Assembly: GCA_964036045.1 (NCBI GenBank)
Contig: OZ038384.1
Location: 61,539,355 to 61,603,354 of the forward strand
Origin: Eutreptiella sp. 'Long Island Sound 2002'
Taxonomy: Eukaryota > Euglenozoa > Euglenophyceae > Eutreptiales > Eutreptiaceae
DNA length: 64,000 bases
Direction of reading: 5' to 3'
Shown: positions 18,528-26,344 of the stretch, one piece after another
How the letters are laid out: the number at the start of each line of letters is the position of its first letter
How positions within the stretch are numbered: the stretch's first letter is position 1
Translations under genes and position numbers: made by a program
The notes under the pieces: generated by a model
Database searches by the model: none
What the model was told of the DNA's origin: nothing
What the model saw: only the letters and a program-made list of their open reading frames with translations

Positions 18528-20825
18528 CATACCAACACCGAACCCCCACCACGTCTACACACCGTCCACCGAGCACAGCACTGGCACAGCACACACGGGC
18601 GCCACAGGCACCGCACACGCTCCCACCAGCATGCGCGCGCCACCAGCCCCCATCCCCCCACGCCGCCGTCCGTCCACAGGTACCACCAACCACCAGCCAC
18701 CGCATGTCCCCTCTGCGTTCACCAGCGGCTACCACAGACAGCCTTGCCCTGCAACCCAGACCACTGGGTCTGCCTGGGAGGCGCGCACCGCCTCACCCAC
18801 TGCCCCCACTGCGGGGACCTCAACCCCCGCCACCGCGAACGGCCCGCGGCCCCAGCCGCACCCCCCCCCGCCAGCCACCCCAGCTTCTTCGGGTACCTCA
18901 CCGACACTCTCCGGGACCAACTGGGAGGGTACTACGTGGCGGACGCGGCGGACCACGCATGGGCCATAGCCGTGGCCGCGGGCAACACACCCCTGCCCCC
19001 CCACAGCCCACCCCTACGCCACAGCGGAGGCGGCTTGAACGTGGCGGCCCGCCACATCCTCCTCGCCCTGTACCTCCACCACCGAGACCTACACCTCCCA
19101 GACCCACAACTCCCGGCCCCCCAAGCAGCAGCCCTGACGCCGGAAGCGTGGGCCGACACGGCACCAGAGGAGATAGCAGCCTACCTCCGAGCCACGTGCC
19201 GCCGGTTCGCAAACGCCCTCGGCCGACGGAAGAGAACACCTTACCCCCTCAGCGCACTCCTCTACCCGGCACACCACCCCCACCCCGCACAACAGGCGCC
19301 CCCGGAGGGCTGGGCGTCTTTCCGGGACGCCCACCTGGCCGCCCCCGACGAGGCCACCGCCACGCGGATGAGCCTCACGGACCAGGAGGCCTACGTCAGA
19401 GGCCTCAAGACGAGCCTCCAAGAGGCACACCGCTGGCGCGCCCGCTCCCCGTCGCCCCCACGGGGACAGGGGGGTTCACCCGCCCCCGACACCCACCAGG
19501 CCAAGAAGACCAAGGGGCACCTGCACCAGGGGGCCCGCCAACGCGCCCGCCAGCAGGGCGCGACGCCCCGACCAAGGCCCGGGTCCAGCCACACCGCACC
19601 GCCCCACGCCCAGACCCCCGGGGCACACCAACAACACCACCACCACCAACGCCCACCACCACCACCGTACCGCAGCACCCAAACCCTGCAGCCCAGTCAG
19701 CCACCACCGCCCACACACGTCCACACCATGCCAGGACCACCGTACGCGCACAGCCAGGGGACATGGCACCACCAACACCACCACCACGCCCCCGTCCCTC
19801 CCAACCCCTACCCCCTAATGCCCCCAAGCTACAGCGGCCCCCACCAGCTACATCCCCGCCACGCCCCAGCACAACCAGGCCCCGCGAACCACCCACCCCA
19901 CATAGCGCACATCACCGCACCACACCATCACGTGTACCACCACCACCAGCCCCTGCCACCACACCCACCAATGCCGGGGTACCACACACAACCGACACAT
20001 CCTCCACACCACCACCACGCGGTCCAGCACCACCCGCCGCCCCCGCTACACGGGCCCACGACATACGAGCCACGGTACACCCCCATGGACCCGCGAGGAG
20101 CCGCGCACGCACACCGGCAACACCAGGACCGAGTAGGGGCGCCCCACCACCACCAACAGCCCCCCCACCCACACCCCATACCAGCGAGCACCATCCACCA
20201 GCAGCCACCCATCACATACGGACCACAGCCCCACCCGGGGGCTCATGCGGTCGCCTCCCACCCGCACCCCGGCACCGCGACCAGTCAAGAACCGCAAGGT
20301 CCACACGGCGCACACACGCAACACCCACACGACCCACAGGGACGCCCGGACCCCGAGCCGGCACAACACCCACCCCCGCCCCCCCCACCCCACCACCACC
20401 AGCAGCCCCCCCACCCACACCCCATACCAGCAAGCACCGTCCACCGGCAGCCACCCATTACATACGGACCACAGCCCCACCCGGACGCTCATGCGGCCGC
20501 CTCCCACCCACACCCCGGCACCACAACCAGTCAGGAACCGCAAGGGCCACACGGCGCACACACGCAACACCCACACGACCCACAGGGACGCCCAGACCCC
20601 CAGCCAGCACAACACCCACCCCCGCCCCCCCCACCACCAACAGCGCCACCCCCACACCACCCCCCCCCCGCCCCCCCCCCGAGACCAGGCCACGGACACA
20701 ACACGCGGCAGCCAGCACCAGCCAATCGATGTCGATGCCCCCGCCGACACATGCCACCGCGAATCCCCCCTCCCGCGACCGCCACAAGAGACCCCATCAC
20801 CGGACCCCACGCGCGACAACGATGA
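18528..20825 (+). CDS. Family B ORF3: Cys/His zinc-finger-like N-terminus with His/Pro-rich tail
   Basis: Same frame as ORF2, open after two TGAs (18510, 18525) to a TGA at 20823-20825. No ATG lies near the front; the first in-frame near-cognate start I see is TTG at 18744, and the ATG overlapping the ORF2 stop is in another frame. The N-terminal part has CPLCVHQR, PCNPDHWVC and HRLTHCPHCG (about 18705-18825), a probable zinc-binding unit. About 200 residues of ordinary composition follow (AARHILLALYLHHRD, TCRRFANALG), then RSPSPPRG and a long His/Pro/Gln tail with two 82-residue tandem units. Family A has no equivalent of the N-terminal domain. Function unknown. The choice of this frame rests on the Cys/His pattern and normal composition; two other frames are also open. 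Confidence 0.55.
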   Translation, partial: HTNTEPPPRLHTVHRAQHWHSTHGRHRHRTRSHQHARATSPHPPTPPSVHRYHQPPATACPLCVHQRLPQTALPCNPDHWVCLGGAHRLTHCPHCGDLNPRHRERPAAPAAPPPASHPSFFGYLTDTLRDQLGGYYVADAADHAWAIAVAAGNTPLPPHSPPLRHSGGGLNVAARHILLALYLHHRDLHLPDPQLPAPQAAALTPEAWADTAPEEIAAYLRATCRRFANALGRRKRTPYPLSALLYPAHHPHPAQQAPPEGWASFRDAHLAAPDEATATRMSLTDQEAYVRGLKTSLQEAHRWRARSPSPPRGQGGSPAPDTHQAKKTKGHLHQGARQRARQQGATPRPRPGSSHTAPPHAQTPGAHQQHHHHQRPPPPPYRSTQTLQPSQPPPPTHVHTMPGPPYAHSQGTWHHQHHHHAPVPPNPYPLMPPSYSGPHQLHPRHAPAQPGPANHPPHIAHITAPHHHVYHHHQPLPPHPPMPGYHTQPTHPPHHHHAVQHHPPPPLHGPTTYEPRYTPMDPRGAAHAHRQHQDRVGAPHHHQQPPHPHPIPASTIHQQPPITYGPQPHPGAHAVASHPHPGTATSQEPQGPHGAHTQHPHDPQGRPDPEPAQHPPPPPPPHHHQQPPHPHPIPASTVHRQPPITYGPQPHPDAHAAASHPHPGTTTSQEPQGPHGAHTQHPHDPQGRPDPQPAQHPPPPPPPPTAPPPHHPPPAPPPRPGHGHNTRQPAPANRCRCPRRHMPPRIPPPATATRDPITGPHARQR
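20145..20636 (+). repeat. 246-bp tandem duplication inside B ORF3
   Basis: Two units of 246 bp starting at 20145 and 20391, each encoding 82 residues that begin HHHQQPPHPHPIPAST and end in a Pro run. The length is a multiple of three, so the frame is kept. The few differences between units suggest a recent duplication. Confidence 0.85.
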
Positions 20826-22066
20826 CCACCCCCCCCAACCCACACCACCCCCCCCATCACACCCCGCACCACCAGTCGCCACACCGGCCGAACCCTACGC
20901 CCTGCACAACCCCGCAGCGGTACGGCAGCACCTCCGGGGGGTCGGGGAACAGGACGTCGTGCTGTACCTCCGCACCTCGGGCACCAGCACCCCCATCCGG
21001 GCGGCCACCCTGGTCCAGGCGGCCACCCTGGGGGAAGGCGTCAGAGACTTCCTCTTCGACGCCTTCCTCCACGTCGCCCGACACGAGCGCCACCCACGCG
21101 CCACCCCAGACGGCGAGAGCCCGCCCCCCACGGGGAGCCGGATCTGGGTACCCCCCATCGACTGGGGGCGACTCCTGGTCGGACACCCCGTGCCAGAGCG
21201 GGACAGCACCCAGGGCCGCACCCGCTACCGCGAGCCCAACATGGCCCACCCCCCACCCGACGCCACCCCCAACAGCACCAAAGAGTGGGAGCGGGAAACA
21301 TGGGTGGCCCGGATGGCCTCCCTAAGCAACTTCCGGCACCACGTCCCGGGGGACATCCCCACCCCCGACGAGCAGCAGCCAGCCCCCTCCACGTACATGA
21401 CCCTCATGTACAATCTACACTACACCCTCTCCACCACCACCTACCACGCACCCACAGACCACTGGGTGGTACACGGCACCGACTCCCTCCTCCCCGCCGA
21501 CTACACCCCCCCCACACACAACCCAGGCCCCGACACGTACGCCAGGGGGGACGACCCGGACGACCCCCACATCTGGGGCACGTGGGAACCCGAATCCCTG
21601 GACGCGCTGCTCTCCATCCGCAGCGGCTACCAGGGCCTTGGTAGGGCGATGTATTGCCTCGCCAAGTGGACCCAACGGACCTGGGGGATCCCCGCGGACC
21701 GATGGGTGTGGGTGGTCACGCTGCGCCCCCAGCAGATGGAAGCCCCCCCAAACCGCGGGGGACCCACCCCCCCACGCCCCACCACCCCACAACTATGCCC
21801 GTACATGGTGGCAGCCCGCCTCATGGCGCTGCTATGGCCGGGCCCCCACACCCCCACCCAAAACTACCCCCACCTCACAGAGGAGGACATGCCCGGCATC
21901 CAGCAATGCTTCTTCGAGACCCTCGACTACCTCAAGCAGACACACCCCCGCGTCCTGAAGCAGATATGGCCAGGCCCCCGGGTAACCCACGTGCCCGCAA
22001 AGCCGAGACAACACCGCCACGCCAGCACCAGCACGCACGGATCACCAGGGAAAACGCGCGCACACG
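20245..22066 (+). CDS. Family B ORF4: conserved accessory protein shared with family A
   Basis: Forward frame overlapping the end of ORF3; the first ATG is at 20245, but the part conserved with family A starts near 20728 (PIDVDAP). Shared blocks are RIWVPPIDWG (about 21143-21172, family A PIWIPPIEWG), DHWVVHGTDSLL (family A QWIIQGTDTMF), SIRSGYQGLGRAMYCLAKW (family A SWKAGYHLGLAMLCLTHW) and WVWVV. The frame stays open to 23364, but beyond about 22060 the plausible protein moves to the next frame (ORF5). I therefore end it there and suspect a frameshift in this copy. No known domain is recognised. The pattern of conservation between divergent families argues for a real, selected protein. Confidence 0.6.
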
Positions 22067-22069
22067 CCC

Positions 22070-23392
22070 GATGCCCGAACCTGCACCCGCGTTCTCGCTA
22101 CTTACAGGACCCAGCATCATACGCCCGCCCCCGAGGCCCGGGACCCTCCGCCGTCTCCCGCGGCCCTCTCCTCCGCCTCCGACTCCACAACCTCCACCAC
22201 CACGACCACCTCATCCACCACCACCACCACCACGTCCTCATCCAGCACTCCACCCCCCAGGCCGCGGGGGACACCTCCCAAACGGGCCTCCAAACCCGCC
22301 CCCACCGCGAGCAGCCCCACCGCCGCCAAAGCCCACGCCCCGGCGAAGCCCATGCCCACGACCCAGCCGAAGCCCAAGGCCGCCGCCAAAGGGCGGCCCG
22401 CAGCCAAGCCCAAGCCCAGGCCCAAACCCGGCGCCACGACGGCAGCTCGGGCCCGGCCCCCCCAGGATGTCCTCTACGACATCCGGCCCCAGCCGTCCCA
22501 GGCCCGAAGGCAGCAGCGCCCAGCGAGGCGCCCCCCCACCATCACCGACGCCACCGCCACCACCTTCATGGCGGAGCGCGCCGCGGCCGAAGCGCGACGC
22601 GCCTCGTCCCACCACCTCCCAAAACCCGCACCCCAGGCCCACGGACCGCTCCAGGGTCCACCAGCAGCGCCCCCGCCCCCCTACCGGCCCCCGATGACAG
22701 CCCACATGCAACGCATGCCCCATTACCGCCGCCGCCGCGAATCCCCGCCCAACCCCGAGGCGGAGACCGTACGCGCCCACCCGCGGGTCCACATCCGCGT
22801 GCACCCCCACTCCCCACGCACCCCCACGGAACAGGACTACGAGGAATTCCCCAGGCCCGCCACCGCCGCCGGTCCCCACGACCCCGTCACACCCACCCCC
22901 GCCCACTCCTCCGCCCACGACCGCAGGCCCGCCCAGGAACAGTGGTGGCAGCGCTGGACCCACACGCAGCTCTGGGAGCTGCGGAAGTGGGCCCGGGGAG
23001 AGCCCTCCCTCGAGGGCCTGGTCCATCGGCCCCGCAAGGGGTCGGTGGAGAACTGCCGCCTCCGGCCGGCGGGGGGGTGGATGCCGCAGGCCGCATGGGA
23101 AGCCATGCTGGCCGACGCGCTCCACCCCCTGGGAGTCCACCCCCGCAACCTCCCCGCGCCCCAGGACCACCCGTACGTCCTCAGGCGCCTGCGGGAGACC
23201 CTCCAGGAAGCGCGGCGAGACGGCATCCGCCTGCGGGACATCACCCAAAGCCCAGCCCCGCACGCACACACCCCCTCACCACCCCACAAGCGTCGGCGCA
23301 CCGACACCGGCGACACCCACAACACCCCAGGAGCCCTACGCGCCACACAACACGACGCGCCTGACCCCCCGGCCAGCGGCGCCGCCATCTAA
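22070..23392 (+). CDS. Family B ORF5: C-terminal PQAAWEA module, possibly joined to ORF4
   Basis: Frame open from about 22070 to TAA 23390-23392; the first ATG is at 22352, but Ser/Thr-rich and Lys/Pro-rich coding composition like that of family A ORF4 extends upstream of it. Order: Ser/Thr-rich, KPKPRPKP-type basic stretch, Arg/Pro-rich middle, then a folded-looking end with TQLWELRKWARGE and GGWMPQAAWEAMLADAL (about 22970-23130), matched in family A by ALQELRRWVKW and IMPQAAWEALLRDAV. In family A the equivalent follows ORF3 in one frame apart from a single stop, so ORF4 and ORF5 may be one protein broken here by a frameshift near 22010-22100. Function unknown. Confidence 0.6.
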   Translation, partial: DARTCTRVLATYRTQHHTPAPEARDPPPSPAALSSASDSTTSTTTTTSSTTTTTTSSSSTPPPRPRGTPPKRASKPAPTASSPTAAKAHAPAKPMPTTQPKPKAAAKGRPAAKPKPRPKPGATTAARARPPQDVLYDIRPQPSQARRQQRPARRPPTITDATATTFMAERAAAEARRASSHHLPKPAPQAHGPLQGPPAAPPPPYRPPMTAHMQRMPHYRRRRESPPNPEAETVRAHPRVHIRVHPHSPRTPTEQDYEEFPRPATAAGPHDPVTPTPAHSSAHDRRPAQEQWWQRWTHTQLWELRKWARGEPSLEGLVHRPRKGSVENCRLRPAGGWMPQAAWEAMLADALHPLGVHPRNLPAPQDHPYVLRRLRETLQEARRDGIRLRDITQSPAPHAHTPSPPHKRRRTDTGDTHNTPGALRATQHDAPDPPASGAAI

Positions 23393-23538
23393 CCCCGCTA
23401 TCCAGCACAGCACCACCACGGGGCGCCACGCCAGGCCCCGCCCAGAAGTCACCAAACAAACCGGACGCCGAAGGAAGCCAACGCACACGACAACGAGCAC
23501 CACTACGCCCAAATGCGCCGAACCCGGGCCCGATACCG

Positions 23539-24018
23539 TTGGCTCCTCTCCACCCTCAGCACGACACACACGTCACTGACGTCACTCCTCCGCCGTACCC
23601 CCTCCCACGCCACCGCCCCCCCCCCCCCCCCCTCCCGCCGCACGTCCCCACGCCGCCCAGCACCCAGCCCCACACACTGCGCCACAGCATCGCCCTAGTC
23701 CGGCTCCTCCACCATCGCGGCACTTGGCACCTCACAGTAGACCGCCGTCCTGTGGTCCCGCTCCCCCCAGCACCACTCCCGGGGCCGCACCCGACCCACG
23801 CCGTGTTCGCCCCCACGTCGCGGGCCGCGGACATCCTCCCGCTCCCCGCCACCACCCCTACCGGGCATCGCATACTACTTACCGCCAACCCCTCGGTCCT
23901 CAGTGAGGTCCCCATCGGGCACGCCGACGCCCTGCACGTGCGCCCGCGGCTGCCCAACCTGCACGCTGCGTACGCCCCCGGCACGCCCGTCGACCCCTCC
24001 GTGTGGGACTCCCAGTGA
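23539..24018 (+). CDS. Family B ORF6: small hypothetical protein with ORF1-like segment
   Basis: 159 codons, ATG 23539 to TGA 24016-24018. The first third is Pro-rich; the remainder is of ordinary composition (HSIALVRLLHHRGTWHLTV, GHRILLTANPSVLSEVPIG). The HRILLTANPSV stretch resembles the HLLLTLEG/HHLLLTVQG block near the start of family A and B ORF1, so this may be a diverged duplicate of that ORF1 segment. No family A counterpart was found. Coding status is uncertain. Confidence 0.4.
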   Translation: MAPLHPQHDTHVTDVTPPPYPLPRHRPPPPPLPPHVPTPPSTQPHTLRHSIALVRLLHHRGTWHLTVDRRPVVPLPPAPLPGPHPTHAVFAPTSRAADILPLPATTPTGHRILLTANPSVLSEVPIGHADALHVRPRLPNLHAAYAPGTPVDPSVWDSQ

Positions 24019-24141
24019 GGCCACCGGCCAACGGCCGGCCCGCACGCACCACCCCGCACCCGCCTCGGGCGCACGACTCCGTGGACGCCGCTACCCACAC
24101 GCCCGGCCCCACGCAACCGCCTAACCGAGCCAGAACACAAG

Positions 24142-24492
24142 CACAAATCAAACCCGAGCCACACCCCGAAACCGCTAACCCTTGACTCCTAACCAAACCC
24201 GCCGAGGGAACAACGCAACCACAGCCCACACCCACAGCCCACACAGCCGCCTAACCAGCCAGCACCAGAAGCAAAGAAACACCTCACCAAACCCACCCTG
24301 ACGCAAGCCAAACCGGGCCGAAGCCCCAACACAAATCAAACCCGAGCCACATCCCGAAACCGTCAACCCTTGACTCCAAACCAGGCCCGCGGAGGGAAAT
24401 GCGTAGACACAGCCCACAGCCACAGCCCACACAGCCGCCTAACCAGCCAGCACCAGAAGCAAAGAGACACCTAACCAAACCCACCCTGACCC
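24142..24492 (+). repeat. 188-bp tandem duplication in the B 3' region
   Basis: CACAAATCAAACCCGAGCCA occurs at 24142 and 24330, and the rest of the unit (CAGCCGCCTAACCAGCCAGC, then CAGAAGCAAAGA) is repeated with a few changes. It is noncoding. The block 24019-24141 before it is unremarkable G/C-rich sequence. Confidence 0.8.
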
Positions 24493-24637
24493 ATACCCAT
24501 GTACATCAGGACACGCGAGCCGCACCCCTCGGGCGCGACCGCCGCCAGAGCACCGGCGACACACGCCAGAGGACACAACGCTATAGCACCGCCGCACCAG
24601 CTGCCCATGCCTGTGCCTGCAGTGTACGCGCGCCTCT

Positions 24638-24725
24638 GTTTTCCTCTTTTTTGTTTTTTCTTTTTCTTTTTTCAAAAAAAAAAAAAAACAGAAAAAAAAA
24701 AAAAAACAAAAAAAAAAGAAAACGA
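24638..24725 (+). repeat. T-run followed by A-run in the B 3' region
   Basis: About 35 bases of T tracts broken by single G or C are followed immediately by about 50 bases of A tracts broken by single C or G, able to fold into an A/T hairpin. It is the only A/T block in this region. Family A has several interrupted A runs in the equivalent part of its 3' region (37628-37850), so an A-rich stretch may be a family feature. Confidence 0.7.
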
Positions 24726-24760
24726 ACATTAGGGGGGGAGGAAGAGGGACACATCCACCC

Positions 24761-24972
24761 ATGGCACACGCGCACCGCACACAGCACGCACACCGGTAAA
24801 CAGGAGCCCAGGGGCCCAGGACACCGCACATGCAACACAACACACCGAGCGGGCACACCGGTGAACAGGAGCCAGCTGGCCCAGGACACCGCAGACGCAC
24901 CACAGCAAACCGCGCGGGCACACCGGTGAACAGGAGCCCAACGGCCCAGGACGCTGCACACACGTAGGGCAG
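24761..24972 (+). repeat. 65-bp monomers repeated at the B 3' end (three units)
   Basis: Begins ATGGCACACGCG like the start of the 5' array (3356) and continues with three units bearing CACACCGGTAAACAGG or CACACCGGTGAACAGG and GGCCCAGGACACCGC. The spacing is about 65 bp. The same monomer is therefore present near both ends of element B. Confidence 0.85.
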
Positions 24973-25544
24973 CCGAGGGACAGGAAAGAACCAATACCCC
25001 ATGGGTCGGACGCACTGGGGCGACCCAGCCGACCCACCGGGCCAGTGGCAGGAGCGGTACTCCAAAGCCACTGGTCCGAGCCCGGCCAGGCTGCATCGAG
25101 GACCATGGCAAACGTCACCCGGAGCCATGGAAGCAACCGGTGACAGGCGAGCCGGTACACAGCCCAGGAGGGGGTCACCTGCCAAGCAGAGTGGCCCCGC
25201 AACTCAAGCCACAAGGGTGAGGCGGTCGTACCGTAGACAAGCGGGAGCAATACCCCTCGTGGTGAGAGATACTCCACACGGCTGGGCAGCCCCCCAGAGC
25301 TGCCGCCCAAAGGAGGGGGCATGTGGCCCTACCCATGGACACATGTGGGGACACCCTCCCACCTGGGACACATGGACCGGGTGGCCGCGACAATGCCTTC
25401 CCAAGCACATGCGGGAGCGGCTCAAGAGGCACCTGACATAGGGCAGTGGGAGGGACAGGACGTCCCCTTGGTAAGACCTTCTTCCTGCAATGTCAAAGGA
25501 GGCATCCCGAGCTCCCGAAGATACCTACCTACCTACCTACCTAC
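24973..25544 (+). other. B 3' terminal region with conserved block and (ACCT)n tail
   Basis: Noncoding. CCGCCCAAAGGAGGGGG at about 25303, GGGGACACCCTCCC at about 25351 and CTTCTTCCTG at about 25479 recur in order near the family A 3' end (38393, 38424, 38561). It ends in a run of about five CCTA/ACCT units (25522-25544), directly followed by the flanking repeat. Shared terminal motifs plus a short tandem tail fit the 3' end recognised by a LINE reverse transcriptase. Confidence 0.75.
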
Positions 25545-26200
25545 GCAGCCACGCGAAAGCGAAAATGCAAACACCGGCAGAACCCCCACTGAGGGATCCA
25601 AACCAGCAAGCAACGCACTCCTTCTTCAAACCCCATGCCCCGCTACCTCCAGTCCCACCCAAGCGAACGAGACGACAAAGGGGCGCACCCGCCCCCAGCC
25701 AACCCGGAAAAGCAGCGACCTCCCGATCCCCCGCATCCCACCCGACCCACCTGGCGAACCCAGACCAAGCATCCTCGTCATCCTCCCTCCCACCAATACC
25801 ACCGCCCCACCCGGACCAAGCATCCTCGTCATCCTCCCTCCCACCAGTACCACCGCCCCACCCGGACCAGGCATCCTCATCATCCTCCCTCCCGCCACCA
25901 GCACAGCCCCCGCCCGAAGCGTACCCAGGGTTCGAAAAAGGTGCGAAGGTCCAACAGCCCTTCCGCAACGACCACACAGGCGACTGGATCTGGTGTGAGG
26001 GCACGATCCAGTACCGCCTCAAGGGACCGGGGGACAACGGGGGGCCACAAGTCCGGGTGATCTGGCACCGCCAAAAGGAGCTAGACCAAGGCAGCAGCGC
26101 CCCGGACAAACCAGTCGCCGACACCCTGGAACTCACCAGCGCCCACCCCATCCGGCTCCGCACCGAAGAGAACAAGGCCCACACAGGCACCAAATACACT
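25545..26200 (+). repeat. Right copy of the 656-bp direct repeat flanking element B
   Basis: Matches 2398-3053 with five substitutions. This copy keeps the CAA codon (25817) that is TAA in the left copy. It starts at the first base after the B tail and continues without a break into the rest of family A ORF1 at 26201. Confidence 0.9.
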
Positions 26201-26302
26201 GGGGAGCTCCCCCCGGAGTGGAGCCAAGGCCTCCCCCCGCCGCGCCTACCCAAACGCCCACAAACCGGCAAAAAGTCCCCAAGCCCCAGTCCCCCTCCCT
26301 GA
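25545..26302 (+). CDS. Family A ORF1, C-terminal part
   Basis: Continues the reading frame of 3-3053 after the B insertion. It carries Pro/Ser-rich tandem units (PDQASSSSSLPP three times) and then a compact end, QQPFRNDHTGDWIWCEGTIQYRL to SAHPIRLRTEE. That end aligns with the C-terminal Tudor/SH3-like stretch of B ORF1 (PFEYPTAAGPSKWIWAAGEV). It ends SPSPPP and TGA at 26300-26302, in frame with ORF2. As inserted the gene is split, so this piece cannot be made from the ORF1 start. Confidence 0.75.
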
Positions 26303-26344
26303 CGGGGCAAGGGCCGAGGGCACAAGCCTCCACAGCCCCGGCCC
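26300..26344 (+). promoter_or_regulatory. Putative stop-codon readthrough cassette between A ORF1 and ORF2
   Basis: TGA-CGG, then an 8-base gap from the stop to a stem: GGGCCG 26311-26316, one bulged A, GGGC 26318-26321, a 13-base loop, GCCC 26335-26338, CGGCCC 26339-26344. That is ten pairs with one bulge. The outer six pairs and the spacing are identical to family B, while the loop differs in length and sequence. ORF2 is in frame, and no ATG occurs for 45 codons. Confidence 0.65.

Larger units (their letters stand above)
3054..25544 (+). mobile_element. Family B giant non-LTR retrotransposon, apparently full length (22.5 kb)
   Basis: Bounded by the direct repeat on both sides. In order it holds 83-bp, 65-bp and 64-bp tandem monomers, a T/H/P-coding low-complexity stretch, ORF1, an in-frame TGA, ORF2, ORF3 to ORF6, a T-run/A-run block, a few 65-bp monomers again, and an (ACCT)n tail. 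A second copy (B2) begins at 54847 with the same 5' architecture, which supports 3054 as the true 5' end. ORF1 and ORF2 are uninterrupted over about 10.7 kb apart from the putative readthrough stop, so the insertion looks recent. The size is far above the usual 4-8 kb for LINEs. Confidence 0.8.

Noticed and set aside
18065-21325. 1086-codon plus-strand ORF overlapping the ORF2 end and ORF3
   Set aside because: Encodes Pro/Thr/Arg low complexity, while overlapping frames contain catalytic or Cys/His motifs and the part conserved with family A.
24399-24929. Protein-coding gene with a KKKKNRKKKK tract
   Set aside because: The tract is the A-run translated; it crosses a T-run/A-run hairpin and repeat monomers in the 3' region.
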